A DNA stretch of 64,000 nt, from positions 310,001-374,000 of the forward strand of contig NZ_WJXB01000001.1 in the NCBI RefSeq assembly GCF_009664975.1, given 5' to 3'. Of the stretch, positions 1 through 7,515 are shown piece after piece. Both the position numbers and the translations under genes were made by a program. Source of the stretch: Paenibacillus monticola (GTDB lineage Bacteria > Bacillota > Bacilli > Paenibacillales > Paenibacillaceae). Numbering within the stretch: the stretch's first letter is position 1; the number at the start of each line of letters is the position of its first letter. The notes below the pieces were generated by a model. That model saw nothing but the letters and a program-made list of their open reading frames with translations, was not told the origin of the DNA and did no database searches.

Positions 1-2
1 TT

Positions 3-320
3 CTTGTAATGGTGGATGCGAAAGGCGAACATGAGCAGGATGTCTATCGTATTTTTAAGCAATATCATTCTCTGAATGGAGATCGCTTTGAGGGAAAAAG
101 TGCTGCTGCCACAGAGGGAGATGGCGACCGTGATGTGCAGGCAGCTGCGGGCAATTCTGTTAAGAATACAGTGGAAGCTGCATTTAACGGCACCGGACTC
201 GAAGACAGAAAGGATGATGGTTTGGGTATCGCACCGGAGCCTGAACTGACTGGGGACAGAGCAGAGCATGATATTCATAGACCGGGGATGACAGGCGCGG
301 TTGAGGAGACCGATGAATAA
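3..320 (+). CDS. C-terminal part of a possible general stress protein (YflT/17M-like), 5' end outside window
   Basis: The frame is open from the window edge to a TAA at 318-320, so only the C-terminal ~105 residues are visible. The first visible residues, LVMVDAKGEHEQDVYRIF, resemble the end of the general stress protein 17M (YflT-like) domain, where a 'vlvmVda..g.e..v..il' strand-helix closes the fold. The remaining ~75 residues are acidic, rich in Gly, Asp and Glu and look disordered, as low-complexity tails of this family often do. An internal ATG at 9 is probably not the start because the frame is open upstream. Family call is weak; an unrelated protein with an acidic tail is possible. 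Confidence 0.4.
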   Translation, partial: LVMVDAKGEHEQDVYRIFKQYHSLNGDRFEGKSAAATEGDGDRDVQAAAGNSVKNTVEAAFNGTGLEDRKDDGLGIAPEPELTGDRAEHDIHRPGMTGAVEETDE

Positions 321-356
321 GCTCAGGGGATAATTGAACGAACAAGAGCGGCGGTG

Positions 357-380
357 GGAACTGGAACTGGAACTGGAACT
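357..380. repeat. (GGAACT)4 microsatellite
   Basis: Four perfect tandem copies of GGAACT lie 37 bases beyond the stop of the partial gene. They are in frame with it and would read Gly-Thr repeats if the TAA at 318-320 were read through; that extension ends at the TAA at 387-389. Confidence 0.8.
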
Positions 381-418
381 CCTGAGAAATAAATAGTCTG
401 ATTAATCCCCTTTTCTAA

Positions 419-513
419 AAGATAAGGATTTATAGGTTTCACACGATAACTTATCGTTATATTTCTCGAAGAAACGGATACCGTCCATATAAAGGACGGC
501 ATCCGTTTCTTCT
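419..513 (-). repeat. Dispersed 3'-end repeat element, copy 1 (two-hairpin, terminator-like)
   Basis: About 95 bases just downstream of the glpX stop that recur, with a few changes, at 45351-45451, again just downstream of a leftward gene. The element contains a 7-1-7 palindrome ACGATAACTTATCGT (443-457) and a long hairpin whose arms are 468-486 and 494-512 with one mismatch in 19. The likely role is transcription termination or 3'-end protection for glpX. No long T-run follows. Confidence 0.75.
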
Positions 514-530
514 TGTGAAAAAATCTTAAT

Positions 531-1526
531 CTATAAAGATGCTACGTTTTGTCTGCCTGTCCATGTATCCGGTATTTCCTTGCCGGGAAGAAAATGAATG
601 CTGCGAATATAGCGGATGGTGCGACTCTGCGCCCGCATGATTACTGAATGCGTCTCGGCCCGCTCTTTGCCGATAAAGCGAACACCACTTAAGAACTCGC
701 CTGAAGTTACTCCGGTTGCGGCGAAGATCACATCGCCTGTGCCGACCATGTCCTCCATGTACAACACTCGTGTCGGATTGGCGATCCCCATGTGCAGGCA
801 GCGCTGCATCTCGAAAGGACCGTCAGGCAGCAGCTTTCCTTGCATTTCTCCGCCCAGGCACTTCAGCGCAGCGGCGGCGAGTACGCCCTCAGGCGCTCCG
901 CCCGAGCCCATATACAGATCAACATCACTGTCCGGCAGCGCTGCCGCGATTGCGCCGGCCACGTCGCCGTGTCCGAGCAGCTTGATGCGCACGCCGGCCT
1001 GACGCAGGCTGGCAATCAGCTTCTCATGCCGCTTGCGGTCCAGCACCATTACTGTTAACTCTGAGAGGGATTTGCCGGTAATGAGACTTGCTTTTTGCAG
1101 AGTGACCTCTACAGAATCTTCAATATTGAGGTGGCCAGCCAGCTCAGGACCGCAGGCCAGCTTCTCCATATAAATATCAGGAGCATGGAGCAGGCTGCCT
1201 TTGTCGGCAATGGCGATCACAGATTGGGCGTTATGCAGTCCGCAAGCAACCACCTCTGTTCCTTCCAGCGGATCAACGGCGACATCGACCGAAGGACCGT
1301 TCTTGTTGCCAACTCTCTCCCCGATATAGAGCATCGGCGCATCATCCATCTCGCCTTCGCCAATCACTACGGTCCCGTCAATGGAGACGGAATCGAACAT
1401 GGAACGGATAGCGGTTGTAGCCGCATCATCAGCTGCATTCTTATCGCCCCGGCCAATCCAGCGTGCTGAAGCCAAAGCACCCAGTTCCGTTACCCGTACA
1501 ATTTCAAGAGCCAATTCGCGTTCCAT
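531..1526 (-). CDS. glpX: Fructose-1,6-bisphosphatase class II (GlpX)
   Basis: Cytosolic metal-dependent phosphatase that converts fructose 1,6-bisphosphate to fructose 6-phosphate, the committed gluconeogenic step. The 331 residues match the GlpX family length. Visible hallmarks are GEGEMDDAPMLYIGE (about residues 57-71) and DPLEGT (about 86-91), the lithium-sensitive phosphatase metal-binding motifs, and later GSGGAPEG. The ATG has a GGAGGG ribosome site 6-7 bases upstream. It lies 48 bases downstream of yqfL on the same strand and is probably co-transcribed with ccpN-yqfL, giving a compact gluconeogenesis group. Transcription probably ends in the repeat hairpin at 468-512. Identification is secure; operon membership is inferred from spacing. 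Confidence 0.93.
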   Translation of the reverse strand: MERELALEIVRVTELGALASARWIGRGDKNAADDAATTAIRSMFDSVSIDGTVVIGEGEMDDAPMLYIGERVGNKNGPSVDVAVDPLEGTEVVACGLHNAQSVIAIADKGSLLHAPDIYMEKLACGPELAGHLNIEDSVEVTLQKASLITGKSLSELTVMVLDRKRHEKLIASLRQAGVRIKLLGHGDVAGAIAAALPDSDVDLYMGSGGAPEGVLAAAALKCLGGEMQGKLLPDGPFEMQRCLHMGIANPTRVLYMEDMVGTGDVIFAATGVTSGEFLSGVRFIGKERAETHSVIMRAQSRTIRYIRSIHFLPGKEIPDTWTGRQNVASL

Positions 1527-1574
1527 AGTAATTCCCTCCAGTACAATTTTTGTGTGGTGAAATTCCGAGTGCTA

Positions 1575-2381
1575 TTATATATATCCCATAATAATACCGG
1601 CGGTTTCTTCAATAGCTTTGTCGGTGATGTCGATGACAGGACAGCCTAGCTTGGTGAACAGCACTGCGGCATATTCCATTTCTTCCGTGATCCGCGCGAG
1701 ACTTGCGTACTGGGAGCCTACTGGCAAGCCCAGCACCTTCAGGCGCTCGGAGCGGATCTTCAACATATGCTCCGGGTCCATCGTCAGTCCGATCAGTCGG
1801 TTCGGCGGCAGGCTGAACAACTGGTGCGGCGGGCCGATCTCCGGTACGATCGGATAGTTGACCACCTTCTTACCCCGATGGGCCAAAAAGATGCTGAGTG
1901 GTGTCTTGGAGGTGCGGGACATGCCCAAGAGTACGATATCTGCCTTCAGCATAGCGCCAAGATCACGCCCGTCATCGCAGGCGACGGTGAATTCAATCGC
2001 TTCAATCCGGCGGAAATAGTTCTCGTCGAGCTGGTGCAGAAGGCCAGGTCTTGCTTGCGGAGCATCGTCGAAGGTATCGATAAAGGTCTGCATCATTGGG
2101 CCCATAATATCTACGATGCGCAGGTCGAGACGGACCGATTCCTCGCGAATCATCTCCCTAAGCTCTGGTTGTACCAGGGTGTAAGCGACAAAGCCTTGGT
2201 GCTTAGCCGCTTCTTCCATAAGCTTTCTAAGCTCGTCTTCATGTCTTACATTGCCATATCGTCTAATCGTGACACGCTGATTCTGGAATTGGTGTAAGAC
2301 GGCCTGCACGACAGCCTCCGCCGTATCTCCTAAAGAATCCGAGCATATCGTAATGAAGTGAGAAGGTTCCTCCATGCTCAT
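1575..2381 (-). CDS. yqfL: Pyruvate,phosphate dikinase / PEP synthase regulatory protein family (YqfL, DUF299)
   Basis: Family of bifunctional Ser/Thr kinase-phosphorylases (DUF299) that inactivate PPDK or PEP synthase with ADP and reactivate it with phosphate; the B. subtilis member YqfL is linked to CcpN control. The N-terminus has the family signature ICSDSLGDTAEAVVQA (about residues 12-27) and the nucleotide-binding loop GMSRTSKTPLSIFLA lies mid-protein (about 153-167). The length of 268 aa is typical. The start has AGGAGG six bases upstream. The gene begins 12 bases after the ccpN stop, so the two are co-transcribed as in B. subtilis. No PPDK gene is in the window, so the target enzyme is unknown here. 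Confidence 0.9.
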   Translation of the reverse strand: MSMEEPSHFITICSDSLGDTAEAVVQAVLHQFQNQRVTIRRYGNVRHEDELRKLMEEAAKHQGFVAYTLVQPELREMIREESVRLDLRIVDIMGPMMQTFIDTFDDAPQARPGLLHQLDENYFRRIEAIEFTVACDDGRDLGAMLKADIVLLGMSRTSKTPLSIFLAHRGKKVVNYPIVPEIGPPHQLFSLPPNRLIGLTMDPEHMLKIRSERLKVLGLPVGSQYASLARITEEMEYAAVLFTKLGCPVIDITDKAIEETAGIIMGYI

Positions 2382-2393
2382 TGATTCCTCCTG

Positions 2394-3038
2394 TTATCCT
2401 TTGGGTTCAAGTTCGAGGAGAAGCTTTATGATGGAAGTCTTCGTTAGGCGCCCAACCACATCTAGCTTCGTGCCGGCATCCTCCGCACTGTACGGAACAA
2501 CCACCGGCAAACTGTCTACCTCGTGAAAAATCATCTTATGCGCAGCATCAAGCACCGTGTCGTCAGGGAATATCGTTACTACCTTGGGCTGACGCGTCAT
2601 GACCATACTTACAGGCATGGAAACAGCGCCGGGGTTACCAAGCGTGACCTTTAAGAAATCCTTGCGGGAAGCGACACCAGTCAGCTTGCCGTCTACGTCA
2701 CAAATAATAAGAGTGCCGACATCCTGGAGAAACAGGGTAACGACCGCATCCTGAATCGTTGTAGTCTCCCGGATAATAATAGGCAAGCTTTGAATAGCCT
2801 TGACTTTCGTTTCCTGCAGTAGATAGCTGCTGCCCAAGCCGGATGAGGCTTTTTTGCCGGGGAAATACCCGACCTTTGGTTTGGCATCGATATACTCGAG
2901 CATGACCAGAACCGACAGATCGGAGCGAATCGTAGGCCGGCTAAGAAGCAGGCTTTCGGCAATTTGTTCGCCGGAAATCGGCGATCTTTTTTTTACAATA
3001 TCAATAATTTGCAATTGACGGGATGTCAGTTCGATCAC
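2394..3038 (-). CDS. ccpN: CcpN-type gluconeogenesis repressor (HTH plus two CBS domains)
   Basis: DNA-binding repressor of gluconeogenic genes under glycolytic conditions (gapB and pckA in B. subtilis). Residues 1-60 form a winged helix (LTSRQLQIIDIVKKRSPISG through RPTIRSDLSVL) and two CBS domains follow (roughly 75-130 and 145-205) that sense adenine nucleotides. The 214-aa length and linkage to yqfL match CcpN. The start is GTG with GGAGGG five bases upstream. The leader is about 110 bases and carries an 11-bp inverted repeat (3079-3089/3106-3116). The promoter at 3157-3185 contains a perfect 9-2-9 palindrome, suggesting regulation of this operon, possibly by CcpN itself. Confidence 0.88.
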   Translation of the reverse strand: MIELTSRQLQIIDIVKKRSPISGEQIAESLLLSRPTIRSDLSVLVMLEYIDAKPKVGYFPGKKASSGLGSSYLLQETKVKAIQSLPIIIRETTTIQDAVVTLFLQDVGTLIICDVDGKLTGVASRKDFLKVTLGNPGAVSMPVSMVMTRQPKVVTIFPDDTVLDAAHKMIFHEVDSLPVVVPYSAEDAGTKLDVVGRLTKTSIIKLLLELEPKG

Positions 3039-3078
3039 AGTTTCCCTCCACTTCCGAATACAGCAAGGTGACCCTCAG

Positions 3079-3116
3079 TATGAAAGGAGCGCCTGATGCC
3101 GATTCCTCCTTTCATA
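3079..3116 (-). other. Leader inverted repeat upstream of ccpN
   Basis: Arms TATGAAAGGAG (3079-3089) and CTCCTTTCATA (3106-3116) are perfectly complementary with a 16-base loop. It lies in the presumed ccpN 5' leader about 40 bases before the start codon. No T-run follows on the minus strand, so it is not a convincing terminator for the exporter gene upstream. Confidence 0.5.
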
Positions 3117-3156
3117 TATGAGTCATATTAGAATATTTTTCCCTTTGCATGGTTAT

Positions 3157-3185
3157 ATAATACGCATTAATGGTCATTAATGCAA
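3157..3185 (-). promoter_or_regulatory. Promoter with palindromic operator for ccpN-yqfL-glpX
   Basis: On the minus strand TTGCAT (3185-3180) and TATTAT (3162-3157) are separated by 17 bases, a good sigma-A arrangement. The spacer and the -35 are overlapped by GCATTAATGGTCATTAATGC (3164-3183), a perfect 9-bp inverted repeat with a 2-bp centre. A repressor bound there would block the promoter. Confidence 0.6.
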
Positions 3186-3203
3186 CATATAGTACGTCAT
3201 ATA

Positions 3204-4130
3204 TCAGATATTTTTTGAAAGAGAGGCTTTTATCCGCGGTTTTAGGATTAAATGCTTCAAGGCGGTGGCATTCACAAGCAAGGTTCCGCCAATGATCGTG
3301 AATACACCGAGCAATGTTACCCAAGAGACAGCCTCCGAGTAGAACAGGAAGCCTACGCCGACAGCAATAGGAGGGGAGATATAGAGCCAGGTGGAGGGGA
3401 AGACCGGATTCGTCTTGGCGACGAGCCAATAGAACAGTGTATGTCCAACCATAGAGCCGACCACGGTCAGATAGAGCATCGAACCTGCTGTTTTGATCGA
3501 GAAGAGGAACTCAGGGTGTACATTCTCTGTAGCCATAGACAAAATGGACAACAATACCCCGCCATACAGCATCTGTACAGCATTGAGCGCAATAGGCGAA
3601 ACCTCGGGCATGCTGGTAATTACTTTTTTGGAATAGATGGCACCTGCTGCATAACAGCATTCACCGATCAGAACGACAACGCAGCCGATAATCCACAGCG
3701 GGGAGACATCGAGCGCAAGGTTAGGCAGAACCAGCAGCAGCACACCGATGAAGCCGATGATGCAGCCGTAGAGCGAGATAGCAGAGGCTTTTTGACGAAG
3801 CACCGTGGCTTGCATCAGCAAAATCATGATCGGACCGGTGGCCGAGAGCACAGCAGCGAGCCCCGAAGATACATATTGTTCAGCCCAGTACAGGGCCGAA
3901 AAGGTCCCGAAGGTCAGTGCAGCCCCGGTGAACAACAGTTCTTTGCGCAGTAGCAGGGAGAAGCTGGCTTTGCGTTTCCAGACCATCCAGAGAAATAGAA
4001 CAGCACCCGCTATGAAAAAACGTAGCCCTGCCGAGAAGAAGGGAGGCGCACCGGCATCCACACCGATTTTGATCGCGAGAAAGGTTGTACCAAAGATAAG
4101 GCATACGAGAGCATAAGCAACAAGAATCAT
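3204..4130 (-). CDS. EamA/DMT-family transporter
   Basis: Inner-membrane protein of the drug/metabolite transporter superfamily with about ten hydrophobic segments in two EamA halves. The beginning MILVAYALVCLIFGTTFLAI is the usual first helix with a conserved 'G(T/S)TF' turn. Substrate is not predictable; family members export amino acids, purines or other metabolites. I start at the ATG at 4130 (308 aa) because AAAGGGG sits eight bases upstream; a longer in-frame reading begins at 4172. It is divergent from a MocR-type aminotransferase-like regulator 160 bases away, the usual arrangement for a regulator and its exporter target. Confidence 0.85.
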   Translation of the reverse strand: MILVAYALVCLIFGTTFLAIKIGVDAGAPPFFSAGLRFFIAGAVLFLWMVWKRKASFSLLLRKELLFTGAALTFGTFSALYWAEQYVSSGLAAVLSATGPIMILLMQATVLRQKASAISLYGCIIGFIGVLLLVLPNLALDVSPLWIIGCVVVLIGECCYAAGAIYSKKVITSMPEVSPIALNAVQMLYGGVLLSILSMATENVHPEFLFSIKTAGSMLYLTVVGSMVGHTLFYWLVAKTNPVFPSTWLYISPPIAVGVGFLFYSEAVSWVTLLGVFTIIGGTLLVNATALKHLILKPRIKASLSKNI

Positions 4131-4205
4131 GTTCATTTCCCCTTTATGATGTGGTTGAGACCGGAAGTCCATTGGTAATTCGTTTAATCATATAGGGGAG
4201 GAGAC

Positions 4206-4233
4206 AGAACAGATTACATAGAGTAGAACAGAT
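4206..4233 (+). promoter_or_regulatory. Direct-repeat candidate MocR operator in divergent promoter region
   Basis: AGAACAGAT occurs at 4206-4214 and again at 4225-4233, a perfect 9-bp direct repeat with a 19-bp period. MocR regulators are known to bind direct repeats in divergent promoters. A -10-like TACAAT lies at 4250-4255 in front of the regulator gene. Confidence 0.45.
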
Positions 4234-4292
4234 CCTCCCGAAAATCGTGTACAATATGTTAAATAGGTTATTTGGTGAGGAGCTTTAGGCAG

Positions 4293-5705
4293 ATGAAAAA
4301 AGCAGTTGGAATGGAGCAGACTCATCCCTTATTCCGTCAGGTGTATGAGTTTATCTTAAACCGTATAGAACGGGGGGAGTGGAGAGCGCATGACAAGCTG
4401 CCTTCCATCCGGCTGCTGGCTGATGAAACCAAGGTGCACCGGCTGACGGTATTTAAGGCTTACAGAGCGCTGGCTGAGCATGGCAAGGTTTATGTAAAAG
4501 ATAAATCCGGTTATTATGTGTCTCCAGATAGTCTGCTACCTCTGGATACTGGAGAGGGCACTGTAGTGTCTTCTTATCAACTGACCAACCCACTTTCCGA
4601 CATCCAGCGGATTCCGGCCAAATATCAATTCTCACAGGCGCTGATTGATCCTAATTTGCTGCCCAATCTTTTTCTGTCGGATTATGTGAAGAAAGTGTTT
4701 GACCTGTATCCGAAAGTGATGGGGACGTATTCCAGTGTACAGGGGGACGAAGAGCTGCGGGAGACGCTAAGTCAGCATTTCAGGCAGCATCATCGGCTGC
4801 AGCTGTCAGCTATGGAGCTGTTAATTACCTCCGGCGCACAGCAGGCGATTAATCTGGTGGCCAGAATTCTGCTTGGACCCATGGACACGGTGCTGGTGGA
4901 GCGTCCGACTTACAGTGTGGCTATGGATATTTTTCGGCGGGAAGGCGCGCGGCTGATTCCGGTTGAAATTACTGCGCAGGGATATGATCTGGAGAAAGTG
5001 GAAACTCTGATGCGCAAGCATAAGCCACGTATGTTCTATATGAATCCAACCCACCATAATCCTACGGGGTACTCGGTTCCGGCGCGTCAGCGCAAACTCT
5101 TGGTTGAGCTGGCAGAGCGCTACCGCTGTATGCTGGTGGAGGATGATCCTTTTCGCGATATGTACTTCGCAGAGGAGCCACCGACACCGTTATTTGCTTA
5201 TGACACGGAGGGGTGGGTCATTTACATTAGCAGCTTCAGCAAATATGTCGCTCCAGGCTTGCGGATCTGTGCGGTGGCCTGCCGTTTCCCGTTCATGGAG
5301 CGCTTGATCACAGCCAAATCTCTGGCGGATAACGGTACTCCGCTGCTCAATCAGAAAATCTTTCTGCACTATTACACTTCACCGCGATTGCAGCAGCATC
5401 TTGGCAAGCTGCGCACAGCGCTTCAGGTGCATAAGGAGATTATGGAGGAGGAACTGGCCGCGGCAGGGTGGGAATGGACTGCTCCGCAGGGCGGGCTGAA
5501 TCTGTGGGTGAAGCTGCCTTCGACGCTCTCTGTGGAAGTGCTTTTTCGCAAAAGCATGGAGCAGTCCATCGCGTTTGTCCCCGGTGAGATTCTGGACCCG
5601 CTGGGAGAGATGAAGTCGTGGATTCGCCTCAGCTACTCCTTCGCCAGCGAAGCGGTGCTGCGTGAAGGAATGCAGCGATTGACGGCGCTCTCGCGGACGC
5701 TGTGA
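4293..5705 (+). CDS. MocR-family transcriptional regulator (GntR HTH fused to class I aminotransferase domain)
   Basis: Chimeric PLP-dependent regulator. Residues about 10-80 are a GntR winged helix (KLPSIRLLADETKVHRLTVF). After a linker, residues about 110-465 are an aspartate-aminotransferase fold with MNPTHHNPTG substrate/PLP loop and the PLP lysine in SSFSKYVAPGLRI. These proteins bind PLP but generally do not transaminate; they sense amino acids, GABA or vitamin B6. I choose the ATG at 4293 with GGAG 11 bases upstream; a TTG at 4272 gives a seven-residue-longer alternative. The likely target is the divergent DMT exporter. Confidence 0.9.
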   Translation: MKKAVGMEQTHPLFRQVYEFILNRIERGEWRAHDKLPSIRLLADETKVHRLTVFKAYRALAEHGKVYVKDKSGYYVSPDSLLPLDTGEGTVVSSYQLTNPLSDIQRIPAKYQFSQALIDPNLLPNLFLSDYVKKVFDLYPKVMGTYSSVQGDEELRETLSQHFRQHHRLQLSAMELLITSGAQQAINLVARILLGPMDTVLVERPTYSVAMDIFRREGARLIPVEITAQGYDLEKVETLMRKHKPRMFYMNPTHHNPTGYSVPARQRKLLVELAERYRCMLVEDDPFRDMYFAEEPPTPLFAYDTEGWVIYISSFSKYVAPGLRICAVACRFPFMERLITAKSLADNGTPLLNQKIFLHYYTSPRLQQHLGKLRTALQVHKEIMEEELAAAGWEWTAPQGGLNLWVKLPSTLSVEVLFRKSMEQSIAFVPGEILDPLGEMKSWIRLSYSFASEAVLREGMQRLTALSRTL

Positions 5706-5730
5706 ATGTTGCTATTTCTAATGAAAAAAG

Positions 5731-5762
5731 TTGACATAAACATAGTTACAACTCACTATATA
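5731..5762 (+). promoter_or_regulatory. Promoter with inverted repeat before GntR/UTRA gene
   Basis: TTGACA at 5731-5736 is a consensus -35; a -10 candidate falls in CACTATATA (5754-5762). An imperfect inverted repeat, ATAGTTA (5742-5748) against TCACTAT (5753-5759), spans the -10, which fits autorepression by the downstream GntR protein. Confidence 0.5.
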
Positions 5763-5793
5763 GGTATGATGTCTAGAGGAGTATGAAGAAGCG

Positions 5794-6516
5794 ATGAGTA
5801 TAATGTCTAAAACGGCCATCATTAAACAGCAGTTGAAGGAGCTGATTGCCAAAGGTACGTTCATGGTTGGCGAGCGGTTGCCTTCGGAGCTGGAAATGTC
5901 CAAGAGACTGGGAGTAAGCCGCGAGACGTTCCGCGATGCCGTTAAGCAAATGGAGGCGGAAGGGCGGCTGCGAGTAAAGCATGGAGTGGGAACGTTTGTT
6001 ATCAATCCTCTACCCGCTATTCCCAGCAGTCTGGATAAATTATCAGGCACCAGCGAGATGATCCGCTCCGCGGGCCTTCAGGAAGGAGAAAGCCGGGTCT
6101 CACTGCGGAAGATAGACTGTCCTTATGAAGTTGCTATGCAGCTAGGGATTAACACAGGAATGGAAGTGACGGTATTGGAGCGGATTCGCACGGCTAATGA
6201 AGAATCTGTGGCCGTAACCGTAAATTATTTTCATCCGGACAGGGTGGGTGATCTATTTGAGCGGCATGATTTCTCGGGTTCCTTGCTTGAATTTATCGAG
6301 TTGCATTTGCCCGTGCGAATTGTCAAATCGGATACCGAGATTTCCGTTCCTCTCCATATTGACCGTAATTGCCAGAAGCTGCTCGTGCACCCGACGACAA
6401 CCGTGCTGCTGTTCAAGCAGCTGCATTATGATGAGGAGCACCGGCCAATATTTTATTCGCTGGACTATATGCGTAACGATGTATTCACCTTTCAGATTCG
6501 CCGGACACGCGAGTAA
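5794..6516 (+). CDS. GntR-family transcriptional regulator with UTRA effector domain
   Basis: HutC/PhnF-type repressor. Residues 10-75 form the GntR winged helix (GERLPSELEMSKRLGVSRET) and about 95-235 the UTRA ligand-binding domain ending in the typical 'HRPIFYSLDYMRNDVFTFQI' strand. UTRA proteins respond to sugar phosphates, phosphonates or amino acids. An AGGAG at 5777-5781 precedes a five-codon ATGAAGAAGCGATGA whose TGA overlaps this ATG, so translation may be coupled to a mini-leader. A terminator follows at 6544-6574 and the importer operon starts after it, so the importer has its own promoter. Its most likely target is that operon. Confidence 0.88.
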   Translation: MSIMSKTAIIKQQLKELIAKGTFMVGERLPSELEMSKRLGVSRETFRDAVKQMEAEGRLRVKHGVGTFVINPLPAIPSSLDKLSGTSEMIRSAGLQEGESRVSLRKIDCPYEVAMQLGINTGMEVTVLERIRTANEESVAVTVNYFHPDRVGDLFERHDFSGSLLEFIELHLPVRIVKSDTEISVPLHIDRNCQKLLVHPTTTVLLFKQLHYDEEHRPIFYSLDYMRNDVFTFQIRRTRE

Positions 6517-6543
6517 AGGTGACGATTAGGAATTAGAACTGCG

Positions 6544-6574
6544 AAGGGCCATCATTCGATGGTCCTCTTTTTGT
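6544..6574 (+). terminator. Rho-independent terminator after GntR gene
   Basis: The stem GGGCCATC/GATGGTCC with a four-base loop is followed by CTTTTTGTT. Confidence 0.8.
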
Positions 6575-6634
6575 TGCGAAATTTACAAATATCCGTAACG
6601 CCTTTTAAAAATATAGATTATTCTAATTACAGGA

Positions 6635-6648
6635 GATGTCTATACGTC
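6635..6648 (+). promoter_or_regulatory. Candidate GntR/UTRA operator upstream of importer operon
   Basis: GATGTCTATACGTC lies 31-44 bases upstream of the first transporter gene. Its core GTCTATAC resembles the GTCTAGAC/GTATAGAC half-sites used by UTRA regulators such as NagR, and GATGTCTA also occurs at 5768-5775 in front of the regulator gene. Sequence resemblance only. Confidence 0.35.
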
Positions 6649-6678
6649 TTGAAGAAATGATCTGGAAGGGGAACATTC

Positions 6679-7503
6679 ATGGGCTGGTATGTCAGGTCTC
6701 TTGGCAAACGAAAAATAATTGAATTTATGGTACTGCTGCTGTTCGTTTTCTTCTTTCTCGGTCCACTGCTTAATCTCACCCTGCTGGCTTTTTCGGGGAA
6801 ATGGCAGTTCCCGGCCATGCTGCCTCAGGTGTGGTCACTGGAATGGTGGTCCTTTGTCTTAACCCAGGAAGAAGTGCTGTCGTCCATCTCCCTTTCGTTC
6901 GGTATTGCTACTATTGTTACGATTGCTTCCATTGTGATTTGTATTCCGGCCGCTTACGCGTTTGCCCGCATTCGCTTTCCGCTCAGCCGTTGGTTCTTAT
7001 TTTCTTTTCTGCTGACGAACGCTTTCCCAAAAATGGGCTTGTATGTCTCCATCGCTGTTCTGTTCTACCAGGTCGGTCTTATGAACACTTTACTAGGTGT
7101 CGTTCTGATTCACATTGTCAACACATTGATGTTCATGACCTGGATTCCGGCAGCGGCCTTCAAGAGTATTCACCTGGCGCAGGAGGAATCGGCACGTGAT
7201 GTTGGAGCTGGACCGTTTCGCGTATTCTGGCATGTGACGTTACCGATGGCCTTACCGGGAATCCTGGTCGCTTCAATCTTTACCTTCCTCTCGTCGTTGG
7301 ATGAGGCGCAGGGTACATTCTTGGTTGGAATTCCAGATTTCAAAACGATGCCACTGGTTATGTATTCGATTGTGGAGGATTACCCGAGCACGGCTGGTGC
7401 TGTATTTTCCATTATTATGACGCTTCCGACGATTGTTTTACTGCTGGCGGCCAGAAGGTTTGTCAATGCAGATGTGATGTCGAGCGGATTTCAGATGAAG
7501 TAG
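6679..7503 (+). CDS. ABC transporter permease (PotC/PhnV/UgpE-like)
   Basis: Integral membrane subunit with about six transmembrane segments. The EAA loop that docks the ATPase is visible as EESARDVGAGPFRVFWHVTL (about residues 171-190). Length 274 aa is typical of the molybdate/spermidine/phosphonate-type MetI permeases. SD-like GGAAGGGG lies eight to ten bases before the ATG. It is the first gene of a close-packed operon: the ATPase begins 12 bases downstream and a second permease follows the binding protein. Confidence 0.88.
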   Translation: MGWYVRSLGKRKIIEFMVLLLFVFFFLGPLLNLTLLAFSGKWQFPAMLPQVWSLEWWSFVLTQEEVLSSISLSFGIATIVTIASIVICIPAAYAFARIRFPLSRWFLFSFLLTNAFPKMGLYVSIAVLFYQVGLMNTLLGVVLIHIVNTLMFMTWIPAAAFKSIHLAQEESARDVGAGPFRVFWHVTLPMALPGILVASIFTFLSSLDEAQGTFLVGIPDFKTMPLVMYSIVEDYPSTAGAVFSIIMTLPTIVLLLAARRFVNADVMSSGFQMK

Positions 7504-7515
7504 GGAGAGAATGCC

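Noticed and set aside
1767..2297. A 176-codon rightward frame opposite yqfL.
   Set aside because: Antisense shadow of a conserved gene, no ribosome site or recognisable motif.
3060..3120. A T-box or other riboswitch in the ccpN leader (GGGTCACC in hairpin context).
   Set aside because: No T-box sequence or specifier-like stem, only a simple inverted repeat.
3252..3953. A 233-codon rightward frame opposite the DMT exporter gene.
   Set aside because: It lies wholly antisense to a well-defined membrane protein, is highly charged in a shadow-like manner and has no ribosome site.
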